This document shows positions 1-11,935 of a DNA stretch of 64,000 nt, piece after piece. The first letter of the stretch is position 1. Every line of letters begins with the position of its first letter. Position numbers and translations under genes: made by a program. Where the stretch lies: positions 12,046,827 to 12,110,826 of the forward strand of contig JACSYO010002159.1 of NCBI GenBank assembly GCA_016806645.1, read 5' to 3'. The DNA is from Ophiodon elongatus (lineage: Eukaryota > Chordata > Actinopteri > Perciformes > Hexagrammidae). Below the pieces are notes generated by a model. It saw nothing but the letters and a program-made list of their open reading frames with translations, made no database searches and had not been told where the DNA came from.

Positions 1-359
1 GGACTGTGAGGAACTGAGCCGTCCGTGCATGCCTGCGGTCGTGTTACAAGCACCCACAATAATAAACTTAGTGGGTAACTGCCGGTGTAGTGTTTTCCCA
101 AGGGTATAATATCCACTGGGGACGAGGTAGGACATCACTTTTACTGTTTCAGGTTGATTTTCATAAAATCTCTTTGAACATTGTTCTTATACTGCTGCAG
201 TCCCGATCAGAAGACAATACTAATGACTTGTTTAGGACTTGAGCTAGAAAGTTGAAAGTCCATTCTTCAGAACGTTCAGTCTTATTAAGGAAGTGGTATG
301 TACGTTTTTGACATAGTGTGTACATTACAAAACACACTTCAAGGTTCAAGGATTCAAGG

Positions 360-425
360 TTCAAGGATCATTTATTGTCATTCTGCAACACAGAGTTGCA
401 CAATGAAATGCAACTGTTGCCTAAT
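360..425. repeat. Teleost interspersed repeat fragment (TTTATTGTCATT type)
   Basis: The segment has a doubled TTCAAGG word, then a CATTTATTGTCATTCTGCAA stretch, then a CACAATGAAATGCAACTG stretch. This arrangement is common as a dispersed repeat in teleost genomes. I cannot assign a named family without a repeat-library search. Confidence 0.45.
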
Positions 426-432
426 ACATTAA

Positions 433-520
433 AGTAAGGCAAGACAAACATGACAAACAAGACAAACATGACAAACATGACAAACATGACAAACATGACA
501 AACAAAACAAACAAAACAAA
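433..520. repeat. Short tandem array of TGACAAACA-type units
   Basis: Roughly nine imperfect copies of a 9-10 base unit (variants of GACAAACAT) run head to tail and decay into CAAAA units at the right end. Opposite-strand translation gives a low-complexity Leu-Ser-Cys repeat, which is an artefact. It lies directly beside the dispersed element at 522-745. Confidence 0.75.
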
Positions 521-521
521 A

Positions 522-745
522 ACTGTAGTGCATTTGTTACCTTTGTATCAGGTGGAATGTGAACAGCAGCAACAAAACAATTCTCTGGGCAGATAACAGG
601 ACCGGCATCGTAACATAAAAAAAATTCCTTCTTTCTCCGATGTTGAAGAGTGTAACCTGTTCTGTTACATGCCACACGAGCTCCAGTAATAAAGAAGAAA
701 ACGTAGCAAAATTCCTTGGAGCTATCATTGTGTAACCAAGTCCTT
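522..745 (-). repeat. Unclassified dispersed repeat, copy 1 of 2
   Basis: On the minus strand this segment shares a near-identical 32-base core (554-585) and a 12-base AATGCACTACAG word (523-534) with plus-strand sequence at 38733-38765 and 38783-38794. The order and spacing are similar. Two such blocks 38 kb apart in unrelated contexts indicate a mobile or formerly mobile family. I do not recognise the family, and no convincing protein is encoded. Confidence 0.6.
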
Positions 746-1486
746 AAATGTGTACACAAAAGGTGCTCGGTTAATGTGCATTATTAACTTTCTTCTTTTT
801 TTTTTACTGGAGGCTATTCCCAATTTAAAATGCAGATTTTACAATTATTATTTTGTTACCTTGATATGATGCTGGTTCAGTTTTATTGTTCTTCTTGTCC
901 AGATTAAATTGTATATTCAGTCGAAATTCAAACCACAGTCTGCCTATTGAGAATGTGGGCTTTAGACTGTAAAACAACGTGAGCCACCTCTGCATAGGAC
1001 TCGCTCATCTCCTCGACACGGGCCCAGCGGCTCATAAAAACGTTTTTTCCAGACCCTGCCCTGAAGCCCTCACAGTGAGATGCTGAGTCACACCCTAACC
1101 CCACCATGTTCAGTCAGTTCCTACAGGCCTTTAGCTCCAGCATGCAGCCACAGAGGACTTCATTTCCCACAAGGCCTTAGGCCCAGCTGCTCCCGTCCAT
1201 CCATCCCTATAGCCTCTGGTTCCCAAGTATGGAGTGTTACATCATTGGCACAGACACCCACCTTTCTGAGTGATGACGCAGCCAGGGGAGAGCGTGTGAG
1301 GAGGGGTGAGGGAGGGAGAGAGGAGAGGGTGTCCCGTCTGCACGGAACACAGACAGACAGCAGGGAACAGCTGCAGCATTAGGTTCGAGTAGGATTTCAC
1401 TGCATTGCGATTTACAATATCAATCATTCCATCCCCAAAAACTCAAGTAGAGCAGCTCGACTAAGCAACTACATATCATTTGAAAA

Positions 1487-4400
1487 ATGGTTGATCGCGA
1501 GCAGCTGGTGCAGAAAGCCAGGCTGGCTGAACAGGCTGAGAGATATGATGATATGGCAGCTGCTATGAAATCGGTAAGTTTAAAAAAAAAAAAAAAAGAT
1601 ACTAATTATGACTTGTACGAAAAATGTTTTGCTCTCTTTGCGTAAAGGCGCGTCCCTCAATCTCGACTGTGTTGGCTGTAAATCTGGGGGTTGCACTGCT
1701 GGCTTGATATTTCTGTGCTAAAATTCAGAGAAAAATAATGTTTAATATATTTATTGCCTTGTCGTCAATTAATCTACAGCTCAGCGCCTTTTTTTTCTGA
1801 GTCGAGTCCAAATCATCTGCTCCTTGGGCGGTGCCTTTCTGTTGGCCGTGCCGTTCACTGAAGGGATATTACAATGAAATGCACACAGGCCTGAGCTTGA
1901 TCTCTCGGTTAATAAGAGGCTTGAATCATATAATGGCTCTGCTTTATTGCATTAACTGCATTTCCCCCCTTTTTACCACCCCACATCCCCTCCCTCCATA
2001 ATGCCTAATTTATAAAAGCTTCTGCTGCTGGGAGCCATGTGAGGTTGCTTGGAAAAAGCCTATCAACTGCTGCTGCTGCCTCCTCCTCCTCCTCCTCCTT
2101 CTTCTCTTCATCCTCCTCTTCTTCCTCCTCTTTTTGTCACATTAATCAAAATGATATGCATGATCAAAATCTGCTCAATTTCCATGCTTGTATCCAACAG
2201 AGAGATGATTGCATTATAAAAATGCTCCAAAAAGAGCTCTTTCCTCTAAACAAACGTAGGAGGCAGCAGAATCTCTCTAGAATATTCTTTGTCATATTGC
2301 AGTGAGTCAATATGATTAGGATTGTGGGCATTGTTTTTTCCTCACTTTAGTCCTCATACATGTGCTCTTTCTGTATCAGATTCCTCTTGATACCAACAAT
2401 TTGAAGTCATTTTGGGTTAATGACCCTAAAGAAGTGTACTATTTGGTGCTAAGAGAAGAACCTGCCTCACAGAATCTTTGTCAGCTCTTAATCGCCGATG
2501 TTGAGGACACAGCCTTTTGTCTGCTTTTCAATACTCTGCCCCCTTAAAAAAATTCTGGGAACTGAAATCCCCATGGGTTGAAAAAAAACTGCTGTGTCAC
2601 ACCAGCTTATACTGGAACCAACAGCATCCTGGGAGTCTTAGACGGGAGCCTGCATGAGCTCACATACAGATTCAAATCGTCATAGGTGCTTTAAAGGAGG
2701 AACATTTCATCTGATGTTCCTCAGGGGGGATGGAGTGAGTCCCTGTAGATTTTATGTCATCGAAGGTTTCTGGTTGCAAGAGGTGGGATGAAGTGTGTGT
2801 GTGGGGAGGGATTCCTTTCCCTTTAAACAATCTGCCATGTCAGTGCGGTCTAAACTAGGCCTTTTGCAGGGGTGTGTACTCTCACTCTCTAATCAAAGGG
2901 AATCCCTTGCCACTACAGTCAGAAATGACAAAACGACATGGAAAATATAGAAGATTTAGTCTCATCCTAACATCCTTTTATGCAGCTTTTCAGACAGAAT
3001 TTTTATAGAAATGCTAGGGCTGCAGCTAACGATTTTTTTCTTGCACAATTGATTAATCGTTTGGGCTTAAAAATGTAATAGCAAGAAATGCCCATCCCAA
3101 GTGACATTTTAAAATGTCTTGATTTGTCTGATCAACCTTTCAAAACCAATACATATTTAATCTACCATCATCGACGACTAAGAAAACAGAAATTATTCAC
3201 ATTTGTGAAGCTGATTTTCTGTCAACCAAAAATAATTAAATAATCGACTAATTATGTCCGCTCGACAAAGCATCTTGGGCTTTTTAGCTCTAAATGAGGA
3301 TCTTGGTATTTGTCATGGAGTATGGAGCCCTTGAAATGACACATATATGACATTTGTGTCTGATGCCTTCTCAGCACATTTTTTAAATATATAATTATAT
3401 AATTGTAATCCAAATGACACAGCAGTAAGCTTCCCAATCAGTGTTGTAATTAGAGTGATGACCTCTTTGTTTCATTTTAAAAAGCAACCATTGAATCAAT
3501 TGATTAATAGAAATCATTTGACAGTAAATGTTTGTCGTTTGCATGCGTACAGTAGGTTTACAGTAGGCCTCTCTATAGCTTAGAGTGTGTGACGTCTGTG
3601 ATCCTGCGCCATCTTTGTGCTCCTCTGCCTGAGCAGAAAATGTTAAAAATTAAAAATGAGAAATGTTAGCACATCAAGGAGGAGCTTTTCAGTTAAAAAA
3701 AAAACAGCTTTTGTGAAACCTAAGCTACAAATTTCTTTAGATTTCAGTCCATGTGCAATTATTGATCTGAGAGAAGCCAACGCAAGGTTGCTTTTCCAAT
3801 CAAATTACCCTGAGTAAGGTGTCCTTTTTATAGCAACATAGTCCCTTTTGACAACAACCCAACTATCAAACTGATCCGTCAAAATCTAAAATTAACAGTT
3901 GATCTCAGAGTGATGTCACAGCGTGGTGTTTGAGACAGGTAAAAAGGTCAGTTTGAGCCAGAGAGAAGGTCACTGGGACACGTGAACTGCCTGTGCAGTG
4001 ATGGTTTTCACTTACAGTGCAGCTGCCCCGGAGTGCTCGTGGGAACATTTTCGCCATCTCCAGCCTTCCTTTCCTTTCCCAACCCCCCACTGCCATCGAC
4101 TATCTTGAATAGTGTTAGCTAGCGTAGCTGTCCAAGTGGCAGCTGGAGCTACTGGTGCACTAAATTAATGAATTGTCATGGAGACTGGGAATGGCACATG
4201 ACAAGTGCAATATTGTTCACCCTCTGTGCTGTGAACTGTACTGTCAGCCCAGAGTCTTTCCCCTCAAAAGAGTGCCTTTTAATAATTACGACTGCAACTA
4301 ACAATCTGTCGATCATTTTCTTGATCACTTGATTTATCGATTGGTTTGTAAAACTCTAACTTAAGAAAAACATATTAAATTATTAAAGAGTGATGCAACA

Positions 4401-5370
4401 AAGGTCCCAGACCAGGCTCAATCCACAGAAGTTGCAGTGGATGGCGCGTTAATCCACAAACCAAAGAGGCACTCTCCAATGTGACGTCTTAAAATTGCTT
4501 CTTTCTTCCGACCAATATTCCAAAACCAAAGGATATTAAATTTACAAATATATGAAAGGAAGAAAAGCAGACAATCCTCACTTTTGAGAAGCTGAAACCA
4601 TAAAAGTATTGCCGGCTCTAGTAATAACGCTTGATTCTCTTTTTTTGTATATGGTGCTGTTAATCAAGACACCTGCTCTGGTGATTAAATGGTCCATTGT
4701 CTCCCTCTTCCAGGTAACAGAGCTGAACGAGGCCCTGTCCAACGAGGAGAGGAACCTCTTGTCTGTGGCTTACAAGAACGTGGTCGGGGCCCGTCGCTCC
4801 TCCTGGAGGGTGATCTCCAGCATTGAGCAGAAGACCTCGGCTGATGGCAATGAGAAGAAGATTGAGATGGTGAGGGCCTACAGGGAGAAGATTGAGAAGG
4901 AGCTGGAGGCCGTGTGCCAGGATGTGCTCAACCTTCTGGACAACTTCCTGATCAAGAACTGCAGCGAGACGCAGCACGAGAGCAAGGTGTTCTACCTGAA
5001 GATGAAGGGTGACTACTACCGGTACCTGGCCGAGGTGGCCACGGGCGAGAAGAGGGCCACCGTGGTGGAGTCCTCGGAGAAGGCCTACAACGAGGCCCAC
5101 GAGATCAGCAAGGAGCACATGCAGCCCACCCACCCCATCCGCCTGGGCTTAGCTCTCAACTACTCTGTGTTTTACTACGAGATCCAGAACGCCCCAGAGC
5201 AGGCCTGTCATCTGGCCAAGACCGCCTTCGACGACGCCATCGCCGAGCTCGACACCCTCAACGAGGACTCCTACAAAGACTCCACTCTCATCATGCAGCT
5301 GCTCCGAGACAACTTGACACTGTGGACAAGTGACCAGCAGGATGACGAGGGAGGAGAGGGCAACAATTAA
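1487..5370 (+). CDS. ywhag: 14-3-3 protein gamma
   Basis: Two coding exons, 1487-1573 and 4714-5370, join in frame to 247 codons plus stop, the usual 14-3-3 gamma length. Exon 1 encodes a start beginning MVDREQLVQKARLAEQAERY and ends at a GTAAGT donor. Exon 2 follows a pyrimidine tract and CAG acceptor. The protein is nearly identical to the vertebrate gamma isoform as I know it, including the phosphopeptide groove residues (VVGARRSSWR, the KGDYYRYLAEV helix, LALNYSVFYYEI) and the acidic tail ending EGGEGNN. 14-3-3 proteins are dimeric cytosolic adaptors that bind phosphoserine/threonine motifs on many signalling proteins. Differences from mammals are few, for example NN to SN-type changes in loops. 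Exon 2 is markedly GC-rich at third positions compared with the AT-rich flanks. The 3.1-kb intron carries two copies of a palindromic repeat. Fish often have two ywhag copies; which one this is cannot be decided here. Confidence 0.97.
2066..2132. repeat. CTC/CTT-rich low-complexity tract
   Basis: Runs of CTGCTG, then CTC/CTT/TCC triplets, lie inside ywhag intron 1. One frame reads as poly-serine, but there is no flanking coding sequence. Confidence 0.8.
3005..3256 (+). repeat. Palindromic 'GATTAATCG' repeat, ywhag intron copy 1
   Basis: It begins with AGGGCTGCAGCTAACGAT, continues through ATTGATTAATCG, and ends with inverted AATAATCGACTAATTA-type sequence. The body has a conserved CACATTTGTGAAGCTGATTT stretch. 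The inverted ends and repeated occurrence in this window suggest a short non-autonomous element. It is a family familiar in teleost introns, but I cannot give its library name. Confidence 0.65.
4286..4600 (+). repeat. Palindromic 'GATTAATCG' repeat, ywhag intron copy 2 (degraded, with insertion)
   Basis: It begins ACGACTGCAACTAACAATCT and includes CTGTCGATCATTTTCTTGAT. The body matches the first copy (TCCAAAACCAA, then TTTTGAGAAGCTG near the end), but unrelated sequence including AAAGGTCCCAGACCAGG interrupts it in the middle. It ends about 110 bases before ywhag exon 2. Confidence 0.55.
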
Positions 5371-8205
5371 AGAGAAACCACACTTTGAAAAAAATATATA
5401 TGAAGGGCGGGTGGACTTTGGCAGCCACTTTTGCCGTCGATACTACCGCAGCAGCAGTTCTTTATTTTTCCATGTGTTAAAAGAAAAGAATCAAAAGAGA
5501 GGTGAGAGGGGAGGTTAAATCTTAGTTTAAATATATATAGAAATATATATACAGTTGAAAGGGGCCTCCTTCTTCTTGATTTTCTCTTTGACATTTGCCA
5601 AAACCACTGATATGTCAGTCAATCAGCCTGAAGTGGTTGTTGTTGGATTGAAATGGCAGCCTCACACTGGCATAGGAACTGATCTTGTTCTGTCAAGATA
5701 AGCTGCTTAGTTAGGTTTTTGCGTGCTAGAGATGCATTTGAGTCACTTGAGAGAGAAAATGCTTGAATGGGAATGCCTCACAAAACTAGTTTGCATTGGT
5801 TAAAGTAGTAAGTCTATATATGAGAAAGGGCCCTGGAAGCCCTTAGCCTGACGTTAAACTCAACGAGACACAAACACAAACAACGAGAAAAGAGAAAGTT
5901 TTAATTGGATTAATTCCCCCAACATTTGAAAGGATAAATTAGACAGGAGTGAAATTGAGGACTTGATAGTAAAAATGTATTCCCCTCCTTAAAGTTCAGA
6001 TTGGTCTGTTATGTCACTTGAACCATAGATTCTTTTGGAGGTGAAGATTACGAAAGGCAGAGACTTAAAAATATAAAACAAAAAAAGTTAAAAAAAACAC
6101 CTAAAAACAAATAAAAGCAGCTTCAGAGTTTGTGGTTTACTTCTGTGTTTGTTTTATTAAATGCACTTGCCTACTATACTGTTTCTTCAGTGTAAGATGA
6201 TGACAACAATAATATCGATTATTCAATATTGTGCATGCTGGTGATGTATTTATATACAGTAGCTTGACTTTATTAACTTATACTGTGGGTGTTAAGTATT
6301 CATATGATTGAGAAAAACAAGCTTTGTCTGATGTTGATTTCTAATCTCTAATTTATTTGGTTTTGTTATGGTTTTTTGATTTGCTATACCAAAATGGTGA
6401 TCGTAAAAATTGACCTGTAATGGGCGTTGCTATAGTGACATGCAATATGTGTATTTAATTTGTTACTGAAAGAAAAAAAAAGGAAGATAAAAACTCACCA
6501 GTGATCACTTAATCTTACCAGCTGGTGTTTGTCACATTGAAGTATGACTATGCTATATTTTCTTCCTTGAACAGTATTTAAGTACTTTTTTCTGTCATGC
6601 TACCCAGTTTAAATAATGGTGAAGTTTTCAGGCTCAATGTTTCTGTTATGAATTCACAAACATGGACCATATTTTATTTCCGACAGTATACATTTGTTTT
6701 TATACCTTTTAGCTGTTCCTGAGTGACAAAATATCTTGAATGTGAGTCATTATGTAGCAGTTGCACAAGAACCGAAATAATAGCTATGATAATAAAAAAG
6801 AATATGACTAAAATATACATGCACCATTTCCGTGGTGGTCTAGTGTATTGTTGTATCGTCACCCATCAGAAAATGTTGTTTTTAAGGGGAAAAAACATAT
6901 TTGAACACTTTGTTTTGTGCCCTGAGTACAGTATGTGCTTTCTTTTTGTGCCTGTATCATTATTTAATATGCCTCATTTGCAAGTTAACCTTTACAAAAA
7001 AAGGATTTATCTGCCAGTATTTTAAGTTCCTGCATGCATGAGTGCAAGATGTAATATTTTCCTCACTTTGACATGTGTTGGATCGTACTGCTCTTTGTAC
7101 AGCACATAGATATGAATATTCAACACCAATACACACATAGAGTCACTGGGAAAGCATAGGCAATTCAGTAGAATTGGTTTTATAGATTAGCAAATGTGAT
7201 AATTAACGTCTTCAGAACAAACTTTATAGATACTAGGGAGCTGCTCAAGGGCACAGCAAGCTGCTGAATGGATTTATCTTCATAATGCTGCTACTACTAT
7301 AGATTATTACATTAATATATTCATACAGATGGCAGTTTTCCGGTCTTTATTTTTCCTAATAGATGGCAGTTTTTTGGGACTTATCACAGATGTGATGGCT
7401 TAAGAGAGAAACCAAAAGCCTTAAGGTCAGTCACACAACATCGTTCACGTATACCAATTATGTCACCCGCATGAGTCAGCCTCCATGAGCTCACACTGTA
7501 TGTCACAGCTGCTTTGATTTATTTTTAACATAGTTGCTGGTCTTGAAGGCTCGCCAGACAAATAGCATGAAATCCTGATGCCAATCTGCACAACTGCTCA
7601 CACAGCTTATGAATATTAGAATGGAGTCGAATCCGTTATTTAAAGATTTATGTTTTGTGAGTTTTCTTTTTTTTTTATATTTTGGAAAAAAAACATGTCA
7701 GGAGAATTTCACTCGTTTGCCAAGAATACATGCATTGTGTTGCTTTTTAAACAATTAGTTGTTGTTTTTTTCCCGTGGTTTGTGTTTTTATTTTTAAGTT
7801 TTCATTATGTTGGATGTTGATCCTTGTTTCTGCTGTGACATGAACACATACAAATACAAGAAGTGAGGTGAAAAGGAGAAGATCGTGAATTAGATCAAAC
7901 AAGAGCAGACCTGCTGGATATTAGCAAGGGCTGGGGGTGGGGGGTGGGGGGGATACAAACTGTATGCTCTGAGGAATTTTTGGTTGCCATCTGTTGCCCA
8001 TTAAAGCTATGTGTTTATCGGTACTATTCTATATTTTCAATTATCTCTTTAACATAGCCATTTACAGTCATACCACAAACACCACAAATAATTTCTTTTC
8101 ATTCTTTATTCAACAGATTTCCAACATTTCTGTTGAGTTTTACGGCCTAAACAATGATACAGGAAGTCAATAGGACCTCATGTAACCCCGTGTGCCTCAC
8201 ACAAC

Positions 8206-8245
<40 letters not shown>

Positions 8246-8502
8246 ATAGCTGGATGGGTATGTGTACACAGTGTATATGCCTGCACCATTCCATGTGTTG
8301 AGTGTCTGTGGGTGAACGTATGAGATGGAGTCTGTATTAGCTGCAGTGCAGAGACACTGCCAGCTCACTTAACAACTACAGTATGTCTTGATTGAGGTTC
8401 TTTTAAGACCACCTTGCTAATCATTAACTAAATTAGGGTATAGATGAAAGAATGAAAATAACAGCAGGTTTAATGATCGCAGCAGAGGAGCGCTGCAATA
8501 AA
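5371..8502 (+). other. ywhag 3' untranslated and downstream region
   Basis: The region after the ywhag stop is AT-rich and contains no coding exon I can support. Consensus AATAAA poly(A) signals occur at 6110-6115 and 8497-8502. Mammalian YWHAG has a 3' UTR of almost 3 kb, so the downstream signal would fit a long transcript and the upstream one a short form. A (GT)n microsatellite at 8208-8242 lies inside. Confidence 0.5.
8208..8242. repeat. (GT)n microsatellite
   Basis: About 17 uninterrupted GT/TG dinucleotides. Its length makes it likely to vary between individuals. Confidence 0.95.
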
Positions 8503-8766
8503 ATCAAATCCTGCATCTCATGACGAACAATGGGAGGAGAATCTGCTTCTCCATGCTTTTAGGTTTACACGCAAGTCGTATTTTTACACCTAAATGTCGA
8601 GTCTATCGCAGTAACTATACATAAACTGGAAAGTCACACTGATTGATAAGCTGAAGTGGCAAGCTGCTGGATCACCCACCTTCAGACTGCAGCCCCTTGC
8701 TGCAGCTTGCTGCACTGAACCTTTCATGAGATGAAATTCTCAGCTTTGAAAGGTCCTCCTCGCCAG

Positions 8767-8898
8767 CCAATCGCTGACAGGCTCACTCTCCGCAGCCACC
8801 AATCCGCTTCCTGTTGCTAGGGCTATAATAAGTATCCGACTATTAGCCCGGCTCCTTGCTGCACTGCACAGACACCTATTGCATCCTGTAAAAAAATG
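8767..8898 (+). promoter_or_regulatory. Orphan CCAAT/TATA promoter-like segment
   Basis: Two CCAAT boxes (8767-8771 and 8799-8803) are followed by TATAATAA at 8824-8831 and an ATG at 8896-8898. The spacing is right for a vertebrate core promoter: CCAAT about 25-55 bases before TATA, and TATA about 70 bases before ATG. The ATG opens a frame of about 33 codons that runs into a possible GTAAAT splice donor near 8996, and otherwise stops a few codons later. I recognise no protein. It could be a promoter for an unannotated or non-coding transcript, or chance. Confidence 0.4.
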
Positions 8899-9639
8899 AA
8901 AGCTCAAAGCACACAGGAGGCATTAGGATTCAGCACCAACCAGCCTGTCTTAATGCCCTGCTACACTTTCAGGGACATTGGTGTCCTCATTATTGGTAAA
9001 TGTTGGTCACATTAAACATCCCAGAACACACTGGGGCCTACTGATGGATGTGTGATTGAATCTCCAGCAGCTACAGATTCAATTTAGGATGTTTAAAAAC
9101 AAATATTGAACAATTAAAGTAAACTAAACACACCCTCATAGAGTAATGTGTAATTAATGCAGTTGAAATTAAACAAACATATATATTCAAAGCAGTTTAT
9201 TTAATTGATGGAATTACACCCCTGGAGAAGATCATGCTTTACATCTACAGGATACATACAAAATAGAAAATGGTTCAGGCATGCTTCACTTCCACTTCCA
9301 CAATAATCGCTCTGTCTGATCACTTTCATCACACAATCCCTGAGGGGAACGCACAAGCAACAACGCACAAGAGATCATTGAGTCTTAGTTATGTCCCAGA
9401 AAGGCAATTACCTTCTAAATCACTGGATCAAATGTCTTGTTAGCATCAGTGGACGATGATGCCACTTTCTGCAACGTTGTATTGAAAAAGGTCCAGATGG
9501 TGTAAAAGAATCTGTATCTTTAATGCCTTAAAATAAACTGAGGAAGCCAGGTGTATTTGAAGATTAAACAGGTAGGTTATTTTTGTCCTCCCTGAATTTC
9601 ATTAGCTCTTTCAAGTTTGAAGAGAGATAGCTGTGTAAT

Positions 9640-9965
9640 TGGCCGACACATCCCCCTTTTTCGGTCAAGTGGAGGATAACCCCTGCCCAATATCTAAGTA
9701 ATGTTAAAACCTTATTTTTTTGTACAGTTAAAAAAACAAGATATAGCATGTTAAAGGTGTGCAAACACAGATTGTGTTACCTTTGCATAGCACAGCTAGC
9801 TGTTTTCCCTTTTCAAATTAATCAAATTAATTAATCTAAGCTAAGCTAAATGCCTGCTGACTTTAGCTTCATATCACACAGACAGGAATTATATCAATCC
9901 TCTCGTCTAACTCGGCAAGAGCGAAAATAAGTATTTCTCAAAATGTCAAACTATTCATTTAAGCT
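9640..9965 (+). repeat. GCTAAGCTAA-type repeat, copy 1
   Basis: The segment contains CACAGCTAGCTGTTTTCCC, then CTAAGCTAAGCTAAATGC, then TAGCTTCATAT, a CTCGTCTAACTCGGCAAGAG stretch, and TTTCTCAAAATGTCAAACTA. The same word order appears at 17340-17525 and, inverted, at 16985-17180. This is a teleost short-repeat family; its class is unknown to me. Confidence 0.6.
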
Positions 9966-10899
9966 CTCAAAACTTTATTGGACTGAAAAAATGGCAAAAA
10001 AGTGACCTGATGAGGAGTCAAAACTTTCAGTCCAATCAGGACTTTTTTGCTTAAATCCAGTGTACAGATAGTTTTTCGACATTCAAGTTTGCTTGGGTCA
10101 CAGTGAGCATGCACCATGCAACGTCAGCATTTAGCTCAAAGTGCCACTGTGCAAACTACAGCCTCACAGAGCTGTTAGCATGGATGTAGACTCTTATTCT
10201 TAGTTTCAGGCAACTAATGGCCTTTACCCCCCCACCCCCCCATCAGATTAACATCAGATTACCCGTTTTCCCAATCCATGTTTGCTGTTGTTTATTCAGA
10301 AGACATGAGATCAGTGATTTTTACAAAAAGGTCATCACAAGGTCTGATCTTCAATGTTGCAGTCTATTGATTTCCTTTGTTAACTACACGCTGAATGCAG
10401 CATTTCTTGCTGTCTACAAATCCCTGCACTGAAAGGCGTTTAACCTCCTGTGGTTCTGGCTTCTCACAGCCGTTGTTGAGCCATTAACCATCAACCAAAC
10501 CACATGGCTGTCATGGCTAGTTTTGTGCCTCTGGGGCAAAAGTGTCAGCTCTGTGGACTGGACACACACAACAGACAGCCTGAAGTTTCACTCAGTAATT
10601 AAAACCCAGAGGCCTGGAGGTGAAGCATTGCAGCTTGTGACCAAACAAGTGATTAGAAATAATGCCTTGGATTGATAATTATTTCAGCCACTATTCCTCA
10701 GCACTGAAACCAAACACAAGATTATATTTCTGAGCACCAGATACTGACATGTTATTTGACTCAATGTGATCTGTAGCTCCAAGATGCAAAGAAGATAATA
10801 GCTGTACAGCTCCAGAAATATCCACCCATTAGACGGGGGGGACGGGGGGGACAGTGGAGAACGAGGGGACCGATGTAGAAGCAGAGAACAGAGACAGAT

Positions 10900-10909
10900 C
10901 TATAAATAG
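10900..10909 (+). promoter_or_regulatory. CTATAAATAG site (MEF2 consensus / TATA box)
   Basis: The decamer is an exact match to the MEF2 consensus CTA(A/T)4TAG and also contains a canonical TATAAATA box. It sits in a G-rich segment between ywhag and camkk1 with no recognised gene downstream. The function is inferred from the motif only. Confidence 0.35.
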
Positions 10910-11805
10910 GCCTCCCTGCAGCCTGTGAGTAGACAGTGAGTAGACCAGAGACATCAATGTGACAGCCACTCCACTATAGAGACTATCTGCCTCTGTATGG
11001 CTGGTGAGAGTTCATATCTTCGGTTAAGAGAGTCTGATTCATCAGATTTACTTCCAGCTGAACAAACACACGACATGACAGGAAATCACACAGAAAACAC
11101 AAATAATCAGCTTCAGTTTTCTTGAAGTTCATTACACCCTGCTATTAGCATTATTTAAGTTGTAAGTAATGATAGGACAAAGAGCGCTGGTGCTGACTCT
11201 TCCAGGCACAAAGACAGCTGTGCATGAGTGCTGCAAAATGAATTATTCAAGATAACATTTAGACTTTGTATTATTTATCAAAAAGTGCCACAATGTTCAG
11301 CTGAAGGTTTTAAGAGACTATTTTAAGGGAGCACTTGTCCCAAAACATTGCAGGATACAATAGGAGGTGGAAAAGTGTCATCACAGGATTTTTGGGAGAG
11401 CTTCAACCCCTCCCAAATAAACCCTCTCCATCTGGCTGCAACATACAACACTGCTGTCATTTTAGATGATCAAATCAGCTAATAATACTGGTGGTGATTA
11501 TTCATAACTACAGAGGCTTGTGTGATGAACAGAAGTTTGTAAAAGGTGAGTCTAAAATTAAGTTCCCCTCCCACCGACAGTTATGTCATCCTGCATGTTC
11601 TTTCAAGGCCTCACTTTGCTAAATGATCACAGTCACACCACCTTCCCTGAGATAAAATAACACAGATATGCTCAAAATGAATTATTTAAAATCTTATTTG
11701 ATGTACACATCCTAGAATTTATGAAGATGATGTCCTCTATTGTGGAAAATAGTATATTCTAAAATATATATTCTTAAAACATTTAATTGATCTTCTCTAA
11801 AATAG

Positions 11806-11935
11806 ATAATATCCCCCAGAACGAGCTGGAACGTGTTGCGGGTGAGAGGGGAGCCTGGGTCGACCTGATAGGCCTGCTGCCACCGCGACCCGACCCCGGA
11901 TAAGCGGATGACAATGGATGGATGGATGGATTCTC
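11806..11935 (+). repeat. 3' end of a non-LTR retrotransposon with (GGAT)n tail
   Basis: The sequence CCCCCAGAACGAGCTGGAAC, then GAGAGGGGAGCCTGGGTCGA, then CTGCTGCCACCGCGACCCGA, CCCCGGATAAGCGG, and a terminal (GATG)n run is the typical 3' end of a LINE abundant in fish. Such copies are usually 5'-truncated, as here. The clade (L2-like or RTE-like) cannot be settled by eye. Confidence 0.7.

Larger units (their letters stand above)
1..1486. other. Left-edge flank and ywhag 5' region, no recognised gene
   Basis: I find no coding exon with recognisable protein similarity here. The first 800 bases hold repeats, listed separately. From about 950 onward the sequence is more GC-rich and probably contains the ywhag promoter and 5' untranslated sequence, because the coding start follows at 1487. 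A TGATGACGCA element at 1271-1280 resembles a cAMP-response/AP-1 type site, but a single short match is weak evidence. No transcription start can be fixed from sequence. Confidence 0.5.

Noticed and set aside
433..520. Possible CRISPR-like array
   Set aside because: Units are 9-10 bases with no spacers, and the genome is vertebrate. This is a minisatellite.
421..759. Cys/Ser/Leu repeat protein on the minus strand
   Set aside because: The repeated LSCLSC is the translation of a tandem TGACAAACA array next to a dispersed repeat.
2039..2305. Open frame with poly-serine near the ywhag first intron
   Set aside because: The serines come from a CTC/TCC triplet tract. No splice context or similarity, and it lies within an intron.
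4660..5133. Long open frame antisense to ywhag exon 2
   Set aside because: It is the mirror of the highly GC-biased ywhag coding strand. The translation is Leu/Val/His-rich with no recognised domain.
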